The notes: generated from the sequence alone by a model not told the origin. Shown: positions 10,869 to 23,096, counted from the first letter of the stretch. The stretch is DNA of 44,098 nucleotides from Hydnum rufescens UP504 (GCA_014904985.1 MU128909.1:1-44098); one strand, 5' to 3'. Program-made: numbers and translations.

Positions 10869-12650
10869 TACCTAGAACTGGCCAAAATAAGAAATGAGAA
10901 TATAAATAAGTTCTAAATCTTGATCATTAGTGAACATGCAAAAACCCCTGGTTAAAAACAGGGCGGGTTACCCCCACAGAAATCTCCCTGCTCCATAGCT
11001 CAATGGTTTCTGTTCTAACAACCATCGGGGAAGTCCACTGAGAGTGGGAAAGCTCTGGAAGCCTCTGAACAGTGGTAAGTTACATACTATGTCATCAAAG
11101 GCACCGCTCACAATACAGAAAAGTGTTGAAGTCCGGCCGGATGTGGTTTGCTCGGCGTTGCATACGGAAACCTCGGTGTCTACCCCTATTTCGGTACCTG
11201 CGGTTTATGCCAATTTTATTTCCCTCTATGTCCACCTCCCTGATTAGGCATGCATTTCTATTGTGTCAATTACAGTTCTTTTTTCGAAGACTGAGTACCA
11301 AGCTGTTCCTAGTATAACCAAGTACTCCGCCAATAAAAAGAACTGAATGCATTGAAAAATGTGACCGCTTGCCAATTTTATGAATAGCAAAAAAAGTGTG
11401 TCAAAAGACTGAATAAAGACTTGGAAAAAGGAATTCTTTTCTGGCTCTCAAGATTTATATCTGTGTCTAGATTTTGCCCAGGGGTAAAATGGTGGGTTCA
11501 AGATCTCAAAAGAGTCTAGCCTAACTTCGGAGAATTCCAACTCTGCTTGAGATTCCATTTCTACAGCCAAAAAAGATGGTCTTCAAGATCAATCTTTGAC
11601 TGTCTTGTTTCTTTTGCTATGGGGAAGCGCCCTATTGTTTCTGAGCGGTGGGAGGCAGCAAGAAGGAATGGCGGCAACTTCCTGCACTTGCCACTGTGGA
11701 AATGACTGCTTGATGCGGATCCCTTCCAGCGCACTCAATTTGGTATATATACCTCCCTAATTCTGAGAGTGTGTATGGCATCATTTACCAAATGTCTGCA
11801 AAGTTTGAAGCAGTCTGAGCACTCTAGCTTGGGCGGGAGCTTTTTTGCTGACTCTTTGGCAAGTAGTACCCCATAATTAATTGATATACAGTAGCCTGTG
11901 AAGATTGATCGACCAGCAATCACTTTGGCAGTGATCAATGTGCCGTATTATCATTAATAGAAACACCCTACTGGCCTATTTCGACCATAGCTTCGCTTGA
12001 AATCCATGTGACACCCCTCCGCCAGTACTGTAGTTCGCTGGTTTGAACTGCCGTGTGACCTGTGACCGCCAAGAATTGAGTTCAGCGTGAGAATGCATCC
12101 ACTCAATAGTTTCAGTGTTTTTGTGGATCCTGGCGCCGGAAACGGGCCTCGGAAGCATTCGAAGAAGGTTGCTTTCAAGGTGGTGGGTTTTGGCAATGGT
12201 GGGGATGAAGATTAATAGTTTCACTTTATTATCTTGGTTTTTTTATATACAAGTTAACTTCATACAAGTGAAAACAGGCTTTCCAGAGGCACCACAGTGC
12301 CTATAAACCTCATGAAAAAAAATTCAGGAAGATGCATTTACAAGGGTGCCTTTTCTTAGTTGGCAGGGTCCATGATGCACCACACCATGGCCGGGTTCAG
12401 TTCATGAGTCTCAGTGACCAAGCCTATGTAATTTCTGGGCTGGGGCAATGCGATGTAAAATTTGATGGTTTTTATGCTCTCTTCACAAGGCACAGAATCA
12501 GTCCTAGTATATACTACTACACTGAGAGGGACCAACAAACAAGAGGCAAGAGGGTAGAAGAAAGGCCCTGTAAGCGCCCTATTGTGGGGTCTCTGGCCCT
12601 ACTGGGGAAGGAATGCCCCTGAGAGCCCTAGGGGGGGTGCTGCCAACTGG
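10869..12650. other. Gene-free stretch
   Basis: Only short shadow frames are present, and no splice model or domain could be built. The sequence is A/T-richer than the preceding genes. A TAGCTCAATGG (10994) looks like a pol III A box, but no B box follows at a usual distance. Confidence 0.4.
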
Positions 12651-12694
12651 TGATCCCCTGGGCCCAGTCCAAAGAAATTTGAAGGATCGAGGGC

Positions 12695-12965
12695 CCCACC
12701 GGACCTCTTTTGCTTACTGGGTCACCACATAATTACAAAATGAAGGTCTGGCAGGGCTTAGACTATTCTTAGGGATATTGGGCCTGGACAATGCAAAGAA
12801 ATTCAAAGGGTAGGCCCGGTAGGGCCCCACTAGACCTCTTTTGCTTACTGGGTCACCACATAATTACAAAAAGAGGTCTGGTGGGGCCGGAGCTATTGGG
12901 CATTGAGCCTGGCCAGGCCTCTTTCGCTTACAGGGTCACCACGTAATTACGAAAAGAGACCTGGC
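12695..12965. repeat. Triplicated ~45-bp hairpin repeat
   Basis: Three copies (about 12702-12750, 12832-12880 and 12914-12962) of a sequence with arms GACCTCTTTTG / CAAAAAGAGGTC and core GGGTCACCAC(A/G)TAATTAC. Copy 3 has CG at three places where copies 1 and 2 have TG, CA and CA (stem TTTCG/CGAAA versus TTTTG/CAAAA). Flanking bases are also partly shared: CCAAAGAAATTTGAAGG at 12669 and GCAAAGAAATTCAAAGGG at 12793. These may be remnants of a small palindromic element. Confidence 0.65.
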
Positions 12966-13616
12966 GCATGGTCATGCTTTGGCAAGTGCTGCCAGTGTCA
13001 TTCACGCGCTGGCAGCAGGGAGTTGCCGGTTCTTACATTAGCTTCCGCCTACCCGTGTTAGCGCAGGTGAGGGTCCTCTCCCTATCTTCTTATGCGTCGG
13101 CTTTTCCGGGAGTTCAAATCACAACAAGCTTGTGAATTGATGGGCCTGTTAAGCCGGCATTATTTTCATATTGGATGCTGGCCTCTAATTGGTCGACCCT
13201 CGTAGCCAATTTGTTCATTCTGTGTTATTGGCCCCCTAGCAAGGTGAGCCCCTGCTCTGTTCCATTTCTGTCTACTGCCAGGGAGAATTTTCTGGGGTTA
13301 ATCCCTAATCCCTCCTTGGCAGGTATGTCCGTTCTATCCATGTATAGGGTGTACTTTTTGGGGGCTAGCAGCTTCACCCGGTGACTGAATCATGACTATC
13401 TCGTGAATCAGTGGGCCTGTGAAGATGTTGGCCTCCTTTCGGTGCACATCTTTCTGTCTCTGACCTCACTCAATCCCTTGCTTCGTTCTTAACATCTTGG
13501 GCCTTGGTATTTGCGCCTTCCGTATTTGCACCTTCCCTCAGAGCAAGGCCGACTCCAGTGCCACATTGTCTTGTTAACCACTCCACGGCACGATCGTATC
13601 TGGTTTCTTGGCCATT
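12966..13616. other. Upstream region of the TET/JBP-like gene
   Basis: No gene is visible. Two related blocks, TTGTGAATTGATGGGCCTGT (13132) and TCGTGAATCAGTGGGCCTGT (13400), may be a local duplication. TTAGCGCAGGTG (13057) and GAGTTCAAATC (13110) look like pol III A and B boxes 50-odd bases apart, but the flanks do not pair as a tRNA. Confidence 0.35.
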
Positions 13617-15630
13617 ATGTCTACGGCCGCTTCTTTTGCTCCCAAACTCACCCGCGGTCTACTTAAAAAGTAAGTATCTCCAATCATTTAGGGCTAGTCA
13701 TTGCCAGAAATTTAGCGGGTCCCTTTTCCCCAGGATCCAAAGTGAAAACGTCCAATCCACAAACTGGCTAGTCCAAGATGCCATAGATCTACTGTACGCG
13801 GCTAGCGATGGAAGGCTCCATTTCGGAACTTCCGAAAATTCCCTTAAAAGCGATCGATATTCTGCAATTCATTTGGTGTCTCCCTCATTGCTTCATGCAC
13901 TGCCTGACCCGCAGGATATCGGGGAAGATGAGCACGGCCTAGTGCCGGATACTGAAGCGGTGGATGGCAGGCCTCTGTTGGTGGAGGAGGCTGTTTGTTT
14001 TCCTCTGCTGGATTCGCTAAGGTACGTTTACAGGGAGTTAGTTCTGGATGTATTCTTACGGTGGGCTCGGTTTATCCCTCTGCAGCGATTCCTTTTTTCC
14101 TGCTGCCCTGGGGCCCGAGGAAGTCCAGCCATCCCCATCAATGGCCCCCGTTGATGAGAGCTCTTCCCTCGAAGCTTCATTGTCCTCTCCAACCCTGCCA
14201 TCTTCGCCCGCCTCTTCAAATCACGCAAGGAAAAAAGCCAAGGCAAAAGAGGCGGCCAAAAGGCACTGGCAGAAGCCTGAAGTCCAAGCAAAAGAAGTGG
14301 CACGATCACGGGCACGCATGGGGTCCCGGCTGAAAAAGAATGCAAACATGGTGTTTGCTCAGTCTCAGATCCAAGACTTGCGACCTTCCTCTTCTGGACT
14401 CACCGGATCTACAAAGGCCGCCGAGGAAGTGGAACGCGCGATCTCACAGTCCCATATCCATACCACCCTGACGTCTTTGCAGCCGGTAGAATATAAGTGA
14501 GTAAGGATGGGGTACCGCGATGAATCGTTGGTATCTGATTTCTTTCTCCCTTAGTCCATCCCTGCGCTTTCCTACTTTCCTGGTGGACCGCCATGGCCGT
14601 CTATTTGCGGTTCGATCTTTCATAAGCTCGGCGATGAACGATGATTGGATGGAGAGATTTGTGCGAATAATTGACCAGTTCGTTGCACAAACGAATGTTC
14701 CAGAGGAACCCCATGCTCATGGTCGATATTGGAGCTGCAATATTGGGTACAACCAGGCAAGCGGAAATAACAGCGGGGTGAGTGTGTCCTGGAGGGGTAT
14801 CGGTTATTTACTGAACTATGGCGGCCGCCATAGGCGCCGTTTCTCACTAAGTTTCATCAATGTCATAAGGAGCTCGTGGCAGAGTTATTAAAGACGGAGG
14901 AATGGCGACTCATTGAGTTTGTTTCAATCTATTGTGCATAATGGCTCTGTCATCTAACCCTGGGGTTACAGAGGTATCCTTACTGGCATGATGGACGCAT
15001 ACTTTCCCACCATAGCGGCCAAATATCGTCATTGTCATGAGTATTGGCAAGCCCAGACCAATGGATGCATGGGGGCAGTCTCCTCAATATTCTTCCTCGT
15101 CAGCATCAATGCCTCTTTCTCTGAAAGGGTGAAGACATTGCCCCATCGTGATAGAAAAAACATTGCAGTGGGCATTTGTGGGGTATTCGTCTTTGGTATG
15201 TGAGTCCAAAGATTCCTGGTCCCTGTACTGATTCATGGTCTCCCCAGGGTTTTTTGATGATGTAGAGGATGCATGGCTGGTAAACCTTGAGGCCAACATT
15301 GTGATTCAACTCCCTGCTGGAGTATTTTTCCTGTTCCCCTCTGCACTGATCACCCATTGGAACCTCGACAAAAAGGAATTCTATTCTGGCCAATATCCTC
15401 TACGATTTGTCACTACGCCCAAAGGACAGCGACCTAATGGCCTGAATGAAGAACCCTTGCAAAAGATCAGCAGTGGAAGGGGGAGCCTAGTTTTCTTCAC
15501 CCCAGGCCAACTGTTTGTCCCTTTATACACAGGAGGTTTTCATTCCATAAAGAATGTGGCCCGGGCAGGCGCGGCATGGTTAGATATTCCTGAGGACACG
15601 CTTGGATGCTTCCCAGAGGTTCAGAGGTGA
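13617..15630 (+). CDS. TET/JBP-like 2-oxoglutarate/Fe(II) dioxygenase (transposon-associated family)
   Basis: Seven exons: 13617-13669, 13734-14021, 14086-14496, 14555-14777, 14834-14916, 14972-15195 and 15248-15630. All introns are GT-AG of 52-64 nt and the sum is 555 codons including TGA, so the gene is apparently intact (554 aa). The N-terminal 200 residues are Ser/Pro-rich with a Lys/Ala-rich basic block (about 14220-14335). The FPTFLVDRHGRLFAVRS stretch and the following segment match a large family of mushroom proteins found near transposons. The jelly-roll core is visible: HRD at residues 411-413 (Fe ligands), distal His464 in ITHWN, and Arg480, 16 residues later, as candidate 2-oxoglutarate-binding Arg. 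The spacing resembles that recalled for trypanosome JBP1. TET/JBP enzymes oxidise 5-methylcytosine or thymine in DNA; the substrate here is unknown. It lies 316 bp upstream of a KDZ transposase on the same strand, a known basidiomycete association. It could instead be another nucleic-acid 2OG oxygenase. Confidence 0.72.
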
Positions 15631-15946
15631 AGGCATTGGGTGGATGGGGAGGAATGCCAGCATTCTCTATCTATGTTCCTTCTCTATCATTCTTCCTCTA
15701 TATATCGGGCCTGTCTTTAGGAGTCTGCATATGTATGCCTTTATTGTCTATCCGGGAACTTCCAGAAACCACCTGGAAGTTGCCATCGATTGCCAGTCGA
15801 CCCAATCACTCCCGCAGTGATTGTCTTTCTGCTATTGTGATCTGCTCCTGCTTGTTCTTGTGTTAGGTGTTCTGTAATTGCCAGATCTACACAGTCTCCT
15901 TTGACAAAGACTGTTCTTCTGCAGTTGCAATTTTCCTTGTTAATCC

Positions 15947-18900
15947 ATGGCCTCTTCCTCTTCATCCCAGAAGCGAAAGGGATCCGATACTCCTTCTTCC
16001 TACAGTGTTATGGAGGATGGTGTTCTCCATACTTATCATTTCATCCCCTCCCCCAAGAGGCGAAAAAGACGTGCAGTGGGGACCATATACAAAGGGGTTA
16101 AATTGCGTGCCATAGCCTATGGTGGTGTCAGGACTATCATCCCTAACCCTCAAACTCCAACCAAGAAGCAAAATCAAGGGAAGACTGTGCTTTCTCCAGG
16201 CCATCATAGCCCCTTGGGTCACCCTTCACTGTCCCAAGCCTTGGCAGCTAGCAACGAATGGGAGGATGATGAAGAGGAGGCAGATAATTTGGAGGGGAAT
16301 TTGGGGGGGGGTTCTTGGTGGATCTTAGTGGGGTCCGCATCCATCCCTTCCTCGATCTGCAAAATGGAAGGCCCTCACTGCAGAACGGTGGAAGCATCTA
16401 TTGCCCACACTGGTCATGCCATTCTTGCAATGGTGCCAGCAGACATGTTATGGGCGCCTGGAGAGTCCCCCAGCAGTTGCTCAGGACTGTGTTTGTGGCG
16501 AGACAGCTCGTCGTGTGGCAGTGACTGCAGTGTACCTGGATCGTGAGTGCAAGGCAAAGGGATAATATTCAGGGGAGGCTGATTTAAGATTAATTAGGGC
16601 TGGAAGAATATACTCTGTCCTACTGTGATTGCCGTCCCCTGGGATTAACTTTGATGGGCCTAGGCTTATTTCCATCATCACCTACCCGACCATCTGTGGC
16701 CTTTGCCCTCAACCATCTTTTGTTTGTCACTAAACTTTTTGTCAATATCTCCCCAAACATAACTGCATGGTGCAGCACTGTCTTTGACAATCTTGTGGAA
16801 AAAGGATATTCTCCTTCTGCCAATGTGAGTTCATGCTTTGATACCAGTGTCAACTTCTGAATAGTAATAGTAGTAATGTCCTCAGGATGGTTTCCGGAAG
16901 TCTTTCAGTGCTGCCCTCCAACAATTCCAACTGGTACAACAGCGAGCCCATGAATTGACATCCAATGTGATCCGATCCTCTCAAAAGGACCCAGAGAATA
17001 TGCCTTTCTCTGGGGTGATCCAGTACACTCCAGAGCATGTACAGAACTTATCCCGGGAACGTCTTAGCACAGGTTACTTTTTGGAGGAAAAGGACCATGC
17101 TCCCATGAGGAAGGGTTCTGCACCTAGTGCTCATCTCCATTCCCGTTGCCCCTTGTGTTTTCCATTGGATGAATTGTGCCTAAAACGTCTACAGCAGGAG
17201 GATAATCAGTGGGTGCAGCTTCTCAGTACTATGCCAGGACTGGGACTGATGCCTGTTCCTTTTCATTGTTAGATTTCACTCTGTAGCTTGTCTTGATGCA
17301 TGCTTTGAGCAGCAGCAGTGCAAAAGTGTTGGACTTCATGACACAGAGTTGGATCTGCCAAGGAGTTGTTTCTATCCACTGCGGATGTAGAGGAGGCAAG
17401 ACTTTATGTGGAGGCTAGAAGGCCCAGCAAGGGCAAGGCTGGCCAAAATCAATCTGAGCTTGAGGAGCTTGACAAGGAAGATATTGTTGAACCTGGCCTT
17501 CCTCTGCCCAATTCTGTGGTTAATGGGTGTGAGACCTCCTTCATAGCAGCCAATGAAAATCGGGAAAAAGGGTCACCAGGGAGTTTTGCCTCCACTGGCT
17601 TGATGACTCTGAACTGCCGCCATGATAGGGTCCTTCGAATGGTGAACTTGACCACTGCTGGGGAGAAACAGTACTATGCCATTGCCCTTTTGACATCTTT
17701 GTTCAAAGAACTGCCATCTTGGTGGAAGATGGGGATCCTTTATGATATTGCTTGTGTTTTGCATCGAAGTATGAGCAGGGTATGTGTTATGTTTAGGTGA
17801 CAGTAGTAGGAGTTGTCCCTGACAAGCCTTTGTTCTAGTGGAAGATAAAGCCATTGCTGCTGCCCCGGATTGAGTGGGGTGTCTCAGTTTTTCATGCATT
17901 TGGCCATCAGTGGGCCTGCCAATGTGTCTACCACCCACAAAAAAGGAAAGGTTTTGGGTTCTCTGATGGAGAGGGTTGTGAAAGGTGCTGGGGTGCATTG
18001 AAGAAACTTGCCCCTGTTTTACGTGTGTCAGGAGTGAGTAAATCATGTTGTCTTTATGCACAAATGACAAATGTGATGGAAGACTTACTGGTGCTTTATA
18101 TAGCACCATCGGAGACTGTTTGTTCTCAGCACTCAGGTTATCCATTGGGACAAGTCAACAAGGAACTCTCAGGCAACCTGGCTAAGGAACCACTATATTC
18201 GTGCTGCAGTTAGATTGGAAGAGGCCAAGGGTCGACTAGACAAGTGTGGGGTGCCTGTGGCAACTTTGGAATCCCATTGGGCAGACCAGGTTAAGACCCA
18301 GTCAAAGCCATTGCCCTGTAGGTTCATTTTTCTTTGGTAGATCTCTTGAGTTGATCCTTAGATACCCTCTGCAGCAGTCACAAAGAATCTAACAGGGTCA
18401 TTTGTCAGCAAGATTGTGTCAATGCTTGTGGCTCATGCCAATGAAGAGGCAAGTCGCAAGAAGCTGTGTGAGGAGATCTCCAAGCTCAGTGACCATGATG
18501 ACCTGAGTGGGGATGCAAAATTTGACCTCACATTTCAATTGCAAACACGGGAAGCTTCAATTGCCAGACTGGGGGGCAGGATCAAGAGGGCTTGTCAGCA
18601 ATTGGCACAGAAGGATCGACCAACCTTCACTGCTCTTGAGAAAGCCAGGAAAGACAAATTTTTGGGGCTTCGATTACAGGCAAGGGCATTGAAGCACCGA
18701 CTTCGAGCAAGGATTCGGGAGAGACGCTTTGAATCTGAGAGATTGGAACGTTCCTACTTCCGATCAACTTTAGGTGAGATTAAGTATCTGAGGTGTAGGT
18801 ATTCCATTCCCACTAAACTCTTGTTTTAGATCATAAGGCCCATGCACAAACAGCAGAGGCCCTGAAGCGGCGATTGCCAGGGATCAAGGCCTTGGCCAAA

Positions 18901-19639
18901 CGCTACAATGCCATATGCTCCCAGCTTTCTGATATGAAAGCAAGGTCAAGAATCCATGCTGCTGCAGTGGTGCCCAAACCAGTGGAGGTTGATAGACTGT
19001 TTGAGATTGGAGTGGATGATGAGATCTGGCAAGATGCTGGACTGGATGGTGATGCTGAAGATACCCCACCAGAATGGTTGTCCAATGAGCAGGTTCAGGA
19101 AGGAATCAAGGCCATGCTGATGTATACCAGAGGCAAAGAAGAAATAAAGGTCCTAAATCATGAGATCCATGCGCTCCTGGCCTGGCTCTCTCAAGAACAC
19201 TCAGCTATTGGGCATGCAATAACTCATTGTACTGGTAGGTGAATTCTGACTGTCAATTGAAATGCTAATAATTGAATTCCTGGCAGATGAAACACTGTTG
19301 TTTGAACTCACCCACCAACTTAAAAATCTGGACCATACTGGTTCTTTTGCCTGGAAGACATTAAGGTCTTTACCTGGAGTGGTGGGAATGCCATGGCCCC
19401 CTTTCATTCAGAGGCAGGGGATTCAAGAGGGGGGTGAGGATGATGATGAGGAATTTGATGGCAATTGGGAATCAGGGGAGGATCTCAGAACTCTGACAGC
19501 AGAGGAAGCAGATTATGAAAGGATGGAGGAAGAGGAGGAAGAGCTTGAGGACATTGTAATTGAAGAACTGAGTCGGCCACATGAGGATGATGAGGAGGGA
19601 GAGGCTGGGGGACTTGATGATTGGATGGATCTGATCTAG
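15947..19639 (+). pseudogene. KDZ transposase with CxC1 region, copy 1 (intron-rich, two frameshifts)
   Basis: The start ATG at 15947 is followed by Ser-rich and Lys/Arg-rich segments. The cysteine cluster (CVCGE..., then YCDCRP and GLFPSSP, about 16470-16700) is the CxC1 region. The RNase-H-like core shows CLDACF (17290), SRCPLC just before it, NSVVNGC..SFIAAN (17510-17555), GLMTLNCRHD (about 17600), FHAFGHQWACQ (17890) and SDGEGCERCW (17960). A helical region and an acidic tail end at TAG 19639. Eight introns fit in phase: 16543-16597, 16825-16885, 17226-17286, 17780-17838, 18034-18103, 18318-18374, 18774-18829 and 19235-19286. Two breaks remain. One is near a run of nine G (16303-16311) before the Trp-rich N-terminal helix; the other is a lost base near 17364, just after the first catalytic Asp. 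KDZ enzymes are cut-and-paste DDE transposases. The family call is firm; activity is doubtful. Confidence 0.88.
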
Positions 19640-19719
19640 ATTGGAATCTCTGTACATGAGCTATGTCTATCTTTCCTGAGCTATTACATTGCAGATGTTC
19701 ACAAATCCATGGGGTATTC

Positions 19720-22080
19720 AATGAGTTAGCCAGAGCCACAGCAGGGGGCAGCTGGCAATGATGGATGCATAACAAGTGCTGGAAGACCCATAGAAGGTAA
19801 CAAGGGATTTGGGGGAGGTGCTGCAGGCTCCAAGGGCCCCTGTCCTGCAGGAAAATCCTATAAGATCCCTAGTGGGTGCTATAAAATCCATAGCAGGTGC
19901 TGGGGAATCCATAGCATGTGTTATGCAGTCTCCAGCAGGTGTTTGAGGATCTCTAGCAAGTGCTGGGGATCCCCCTAGCAGCTGCTGGAAGGGCCATAGT
20001 AAGTGCTAGGAATCCCCTAGCAGGTACTGAAGGAGTCCAGCAGGTGTTGGGGGATCCATAGCAGGTGGTGGAGGGGATCCAGAGTAGGTGCTGGGGTATT
20101 AATACATAACCAGTGCTAGAGGATCCATAGCAGGTGCTAAAGTATGAAGAAAGTACTGGAAGATCCCTAGCAGCTGCTGGAAGCTCCATAGCAGGTGCTG
20201 AGGAATTCCTAGCAGGTGTTGGGATCTCCAGTAGGTACTAGGGGATCCCCAGCAGCTGTTGGAAGCACCAAAGCAAGTGCTGTAGATTCCCCAGCAGGTG
20301 CTGGAGCACACCTCAGATGGTGGAGAGTGCATAGCAGGTGCTAAGGCTCTGCAGCAAATGTTGGAAGACCCCTAGCAGATGCTGGAAGATCCATAGCAGG
20401 TGATGAGGATCTACTAGTAGGTGCTGGAAGACTCCTAGCAGGTGTTGGGGGTGTCCTAGCATGTACAGAGCAATCCATAGTATGTGCTACAGATTCTAGC
20501 AGGTGTTGGTACACTCCTAGCAGGTGCTGGGGAGTCCATAGCAGGTACTGGGGAAACCCTAGCAGGTGGTAAGCAAGTACTGAAAAACTCCATAGCAGGT
20601 GCTGGGGTATCTGTAGCAGGTGTTGATGGAATCCTAGCAGGTACTGGGTGATCCCTAGCAGGTGCTGGGTGATCTCTAGCAGGTGCTGGGTGATCTCTAG
20701 CAGGTGCTGAGAGATCTCTAGCAGGTGCTGGTGTATCCCTAGCAGATGCTGGTGTATCTCTAGCAGGTGCTGAGAGATCTCTAGCAGGTGCTGGTGTATC
20801 CCTAGCAGATGCTGGTGTATCTCTAGCAGGTGCTGGCATACCCCCAGCAGATGCTGGGTGATCTCTAGCAGATGCTGGGTAATCCCTAGCAGATGCTGGG
20901 TAATCCCTAGCAGGTGCTGGGTAATCTCTAGCAGGTGCTTGGGCATCTCTAGCAAGTGCTGGTTGATCTCTACTCTAGCAGGTGCTGGGGCATCCCTAGC
21001 AGGTGCTGGGTGGATCCCTAGCAGGTGCTGGTGGATCTCTAGCAGGTGCTCGTGGTATTGCTAGCAGGTACTGGGAGATCCCTAGTAGGTGCTGCTGTAA
21101 CACTAGCAGGTGCTTGTGGATCCCTAGTAGGTGCTGGTGGATCTCTAGCAGGTGCTGGTGGATCCCTAGCAGGTGCTGGTGGATCCCTAGCAGGTGTTGG
21201 TAAATTGCTAGCAGATGCTGGGAGATCCCTAGTAGGTGCTGGGGTATCTCTAGCAGGTGCTGGTGGATTGCTAGCAGGTGCTGGGTAATCCCTAGCAGGT
21301 GCTGGTGTATCTCTAGCAGATGCTGGTGGATTGCTAGCAGGTGCTGGGGCATCCCTAGCAGGTGCTGGGAGATCTCTAGCAGGTGCTGGGAAATCTCTAG
21401 CAGGTGCTGGGTAATCCCTAGCAGATGCTGGTGTATGTCTAGCAGATGCTGGGTGAACCTGAGCAGGTGCTGGTGGATCACTAGCAGGTGCTTGTGGATT
21501 GCTAGCAGGTGCTGGGGCCTCCCTAGCAGGTGCTGGGAGATCTCTAGCAGGTGCTGGTGGATTGCTAGCAGGTGCTGGGGCCTCCCTAGCAGGTGCTGGG
21601 AGATCTCTAGCAGGTGCTGGTGGATTGCTAGCAGGTGCTGGTGGATTGCTAGCAGGTGCTGGGCCTCCCTAGCAGGTGCTGGGAGATCTCTAGCAGGTGC
21701 TGGTGGATTGCTAGCAGGTGCTGGGAGATCCCTAGCAGGTGCTGGGAGATCTCTAGCAGGTGCTGGTGGATTGCTAGCAGGTGCTGGTGCATTCCTAGCA
21801 GGTGCTGGGAGATCCCTAGCAGGTGCTGGTGCATTCCTAGCAGGTGCTGGGGTATCTCTAGCAGATGCTGGGGCATTCCTAGCAGGTGATGGGAGATCCC
21901 TAGCAGGTGCTGGTGTATCTCTAGCAGATGCTGGGTAATCCTAGCAGGTGCTGGGGGATCCATAGCAGGTGCTGGGATACGAACTAAGGGACCTGTAGCA
22001 AGTGCTGGGGCATCCCTAGCAAGTGCTGGTGCTTCCCCAGCAGGTGCTGGTGCCTCAGTTTAGCAGGTGCTGGCCTGCTA
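19720..22080. repeat. Minisatellite, 21-bp unit (CTAGCAGGTGCTGGNNNATCN)
   Basis: About 2.3 kb of tandem repeats begin about 80 bp after the KDZ stop codon. Units are diverged and of slightly variable length before about 20600, and nearly regular 21-mers from about 20620 to 21960 (roughly 60 in a row). Common variants are CTAGCAGGTGCTGG followed by GAGATCT, TGGATTG, TGTATCT or TAATCC. Because 21 is a multiple of three and the unit lacks stops in most frames, long frames appear on both strands (LAGAGRS, SRCWEIS, HLLEISQ and APARD types). These are artefacts of the repeat. The array may be part of the KDZ element or a separate expansion. Confidence 0.92.
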
Positions 22081-22159
22081 TCAGGAAACCCTTCAAGGGT
22101 GTGTTTGAAAACCTTAAAAAAGGGCCTTCAAGGGTCAATGTAGTCTCCCTGTAGTGTTG

Positions 22160-22245
22160 AAAGGTGTGAATCGTAGCTTTCTAAGCGTTATATGGGCGTA
22201 CCTCTCTGATCAAAACTGATGGAGAAATCGAATGAACTCTGTTTT
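22160..22245 (+). repeat. Isolated copy of the GATCAAAACTGA module
   Basis: GTGAATCGTAGCTTTCTAAGCG (22165-22186) and TGATCAAAACTGATGGAGAA (22209-22228) match, in order and spacing, the module on the minus strand at 5.5-5.7 and 29.0-29.2 kb. It lies between the minisatellite and the first LTR-like segment. Confidence 0.6.
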
Positions 22246-22506
22246 TATGCATAGCTGTAATTAATTTTGTAATAGGTCACATGATCATTCCAATGGCTGG
22301 GATCAATGGATATTCGCCTTTTCTGATACTGGATGTTTTTATCTTCCACACCAGAAGCTCCATGATGGATCAGCACCATTGACTTCTCCTCCATTGGGTT
22401 CTGGACATGTCCACTCCTAACTGAACCCCCTGCAGACCTCCTGGACTGGTCGACCCATTGATCCCTGCTCCCCCGGCCAATTGGATGATCGGCCCTAAGA
22501 GGGGGG
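22246..22506. other. Short stretch before the LTR candidate
   Basis: No gene is seen. It ends in AGAGGGGGG just before TGATGTC, which looks like a polypurine tract in front of a 3' LTR. The preceding bases may be the last non-coding part of a Gypsy-like element. Confidence 0.3.
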
Positions 22507-23096
22507 TGATGTCAAGGTCTGCCCCTTACTCTGGTCAACTCCAGATCACTCTGGTCTACTCTGGATCACTCTGGTCCTTGTCCACCCACCTCCAGTCCAG
22601 TTCTCCACTTATTTCCTTTGCCCAAGTCCACTTTGCTTCCAGCTTGATCCTGGTTTGACTCCAGTCCAACCCTATCTTGGTTTCATTTCCTTTTCATTTC
22701 CCTTTCATTTCCCATTGCTTCCAGTTTGCCCTGGCCGAGTTCCTGTTCCTGTTCCTGTCCCCCTTGTAACCACCCCCAGTTTAGCAATCACTCCCCTGTA
22801 GTATAGTCATCATGTATAAGTAGTCCAAGAGCAAAGTCCAGAGACCCCAGCTTTGGTCTCTCAGGATTTCCGCTGTTACTCCAGACTACAGTCTGAGTAC
22901 TTTCCAGTTGACTCCTTGAGCTTAAGGACTGCTGTGCTCGTTTCCGCCTAGTCCCTTCTGGGCTGCTGGACTGTCTCTCCGTCCCCTCCTATCCTCGTTA
23001 TCTCATTCTTGCCTGGATTCTCCCGGACTTAGCCGGACTTACACTGGACTTAGTCAGAATTATCTGTGTTTATATTTGTTTGGTGCTCTCATTGCA
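22507..23096 (+). mobile_element. Candidate LTR (590 bp), probably Gypsy-type
   Basis: It begins TGATGTCAAGG directly after a G-rich polypurine-like tract and ends ...CTCTCATTGCA. It holds GTATAAGTAG (about 22813), a plausible TATA element, followed by a pyrimidine-rich leader-like part. It has TG...CA ends, but no second copy or target duplication is visible in the window. What follows is a copia gag that does not seem to belong to it, so it is probably a solo or truncated LTR. Confidence 0.45.

Noticed and set aside
10985..11050. tRNA-like sequence with TAGCTCAATGG
   Set aside because: An A box is present but no B box or paired arms follow at a usual distance.
13030..13125. tRNA gene (A and B boxes about 50 bp apart)
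   Set aside because: Acceptor and T stems do not pair, so at most it is a very old pol III relic.
13504..14154. 216-codon plus-strand frame as a single exon
   Set aside because: It runs through two clear introns (13670-13733 and 14022-14085); the spliced model gives a continuous 554-aa protein with the expected family motifs.
20341..21963. Open frames of 100-204 codons on both strands (LAGAGRS, SRCWEIS, HLLEISQ and APARD repeats)
   Set aside because: They arise because the minisatellite unit is 21 bp, a multiple of three, without stops in most frames. The same array is open in several frames on both strands, so none is evidence of a protein.
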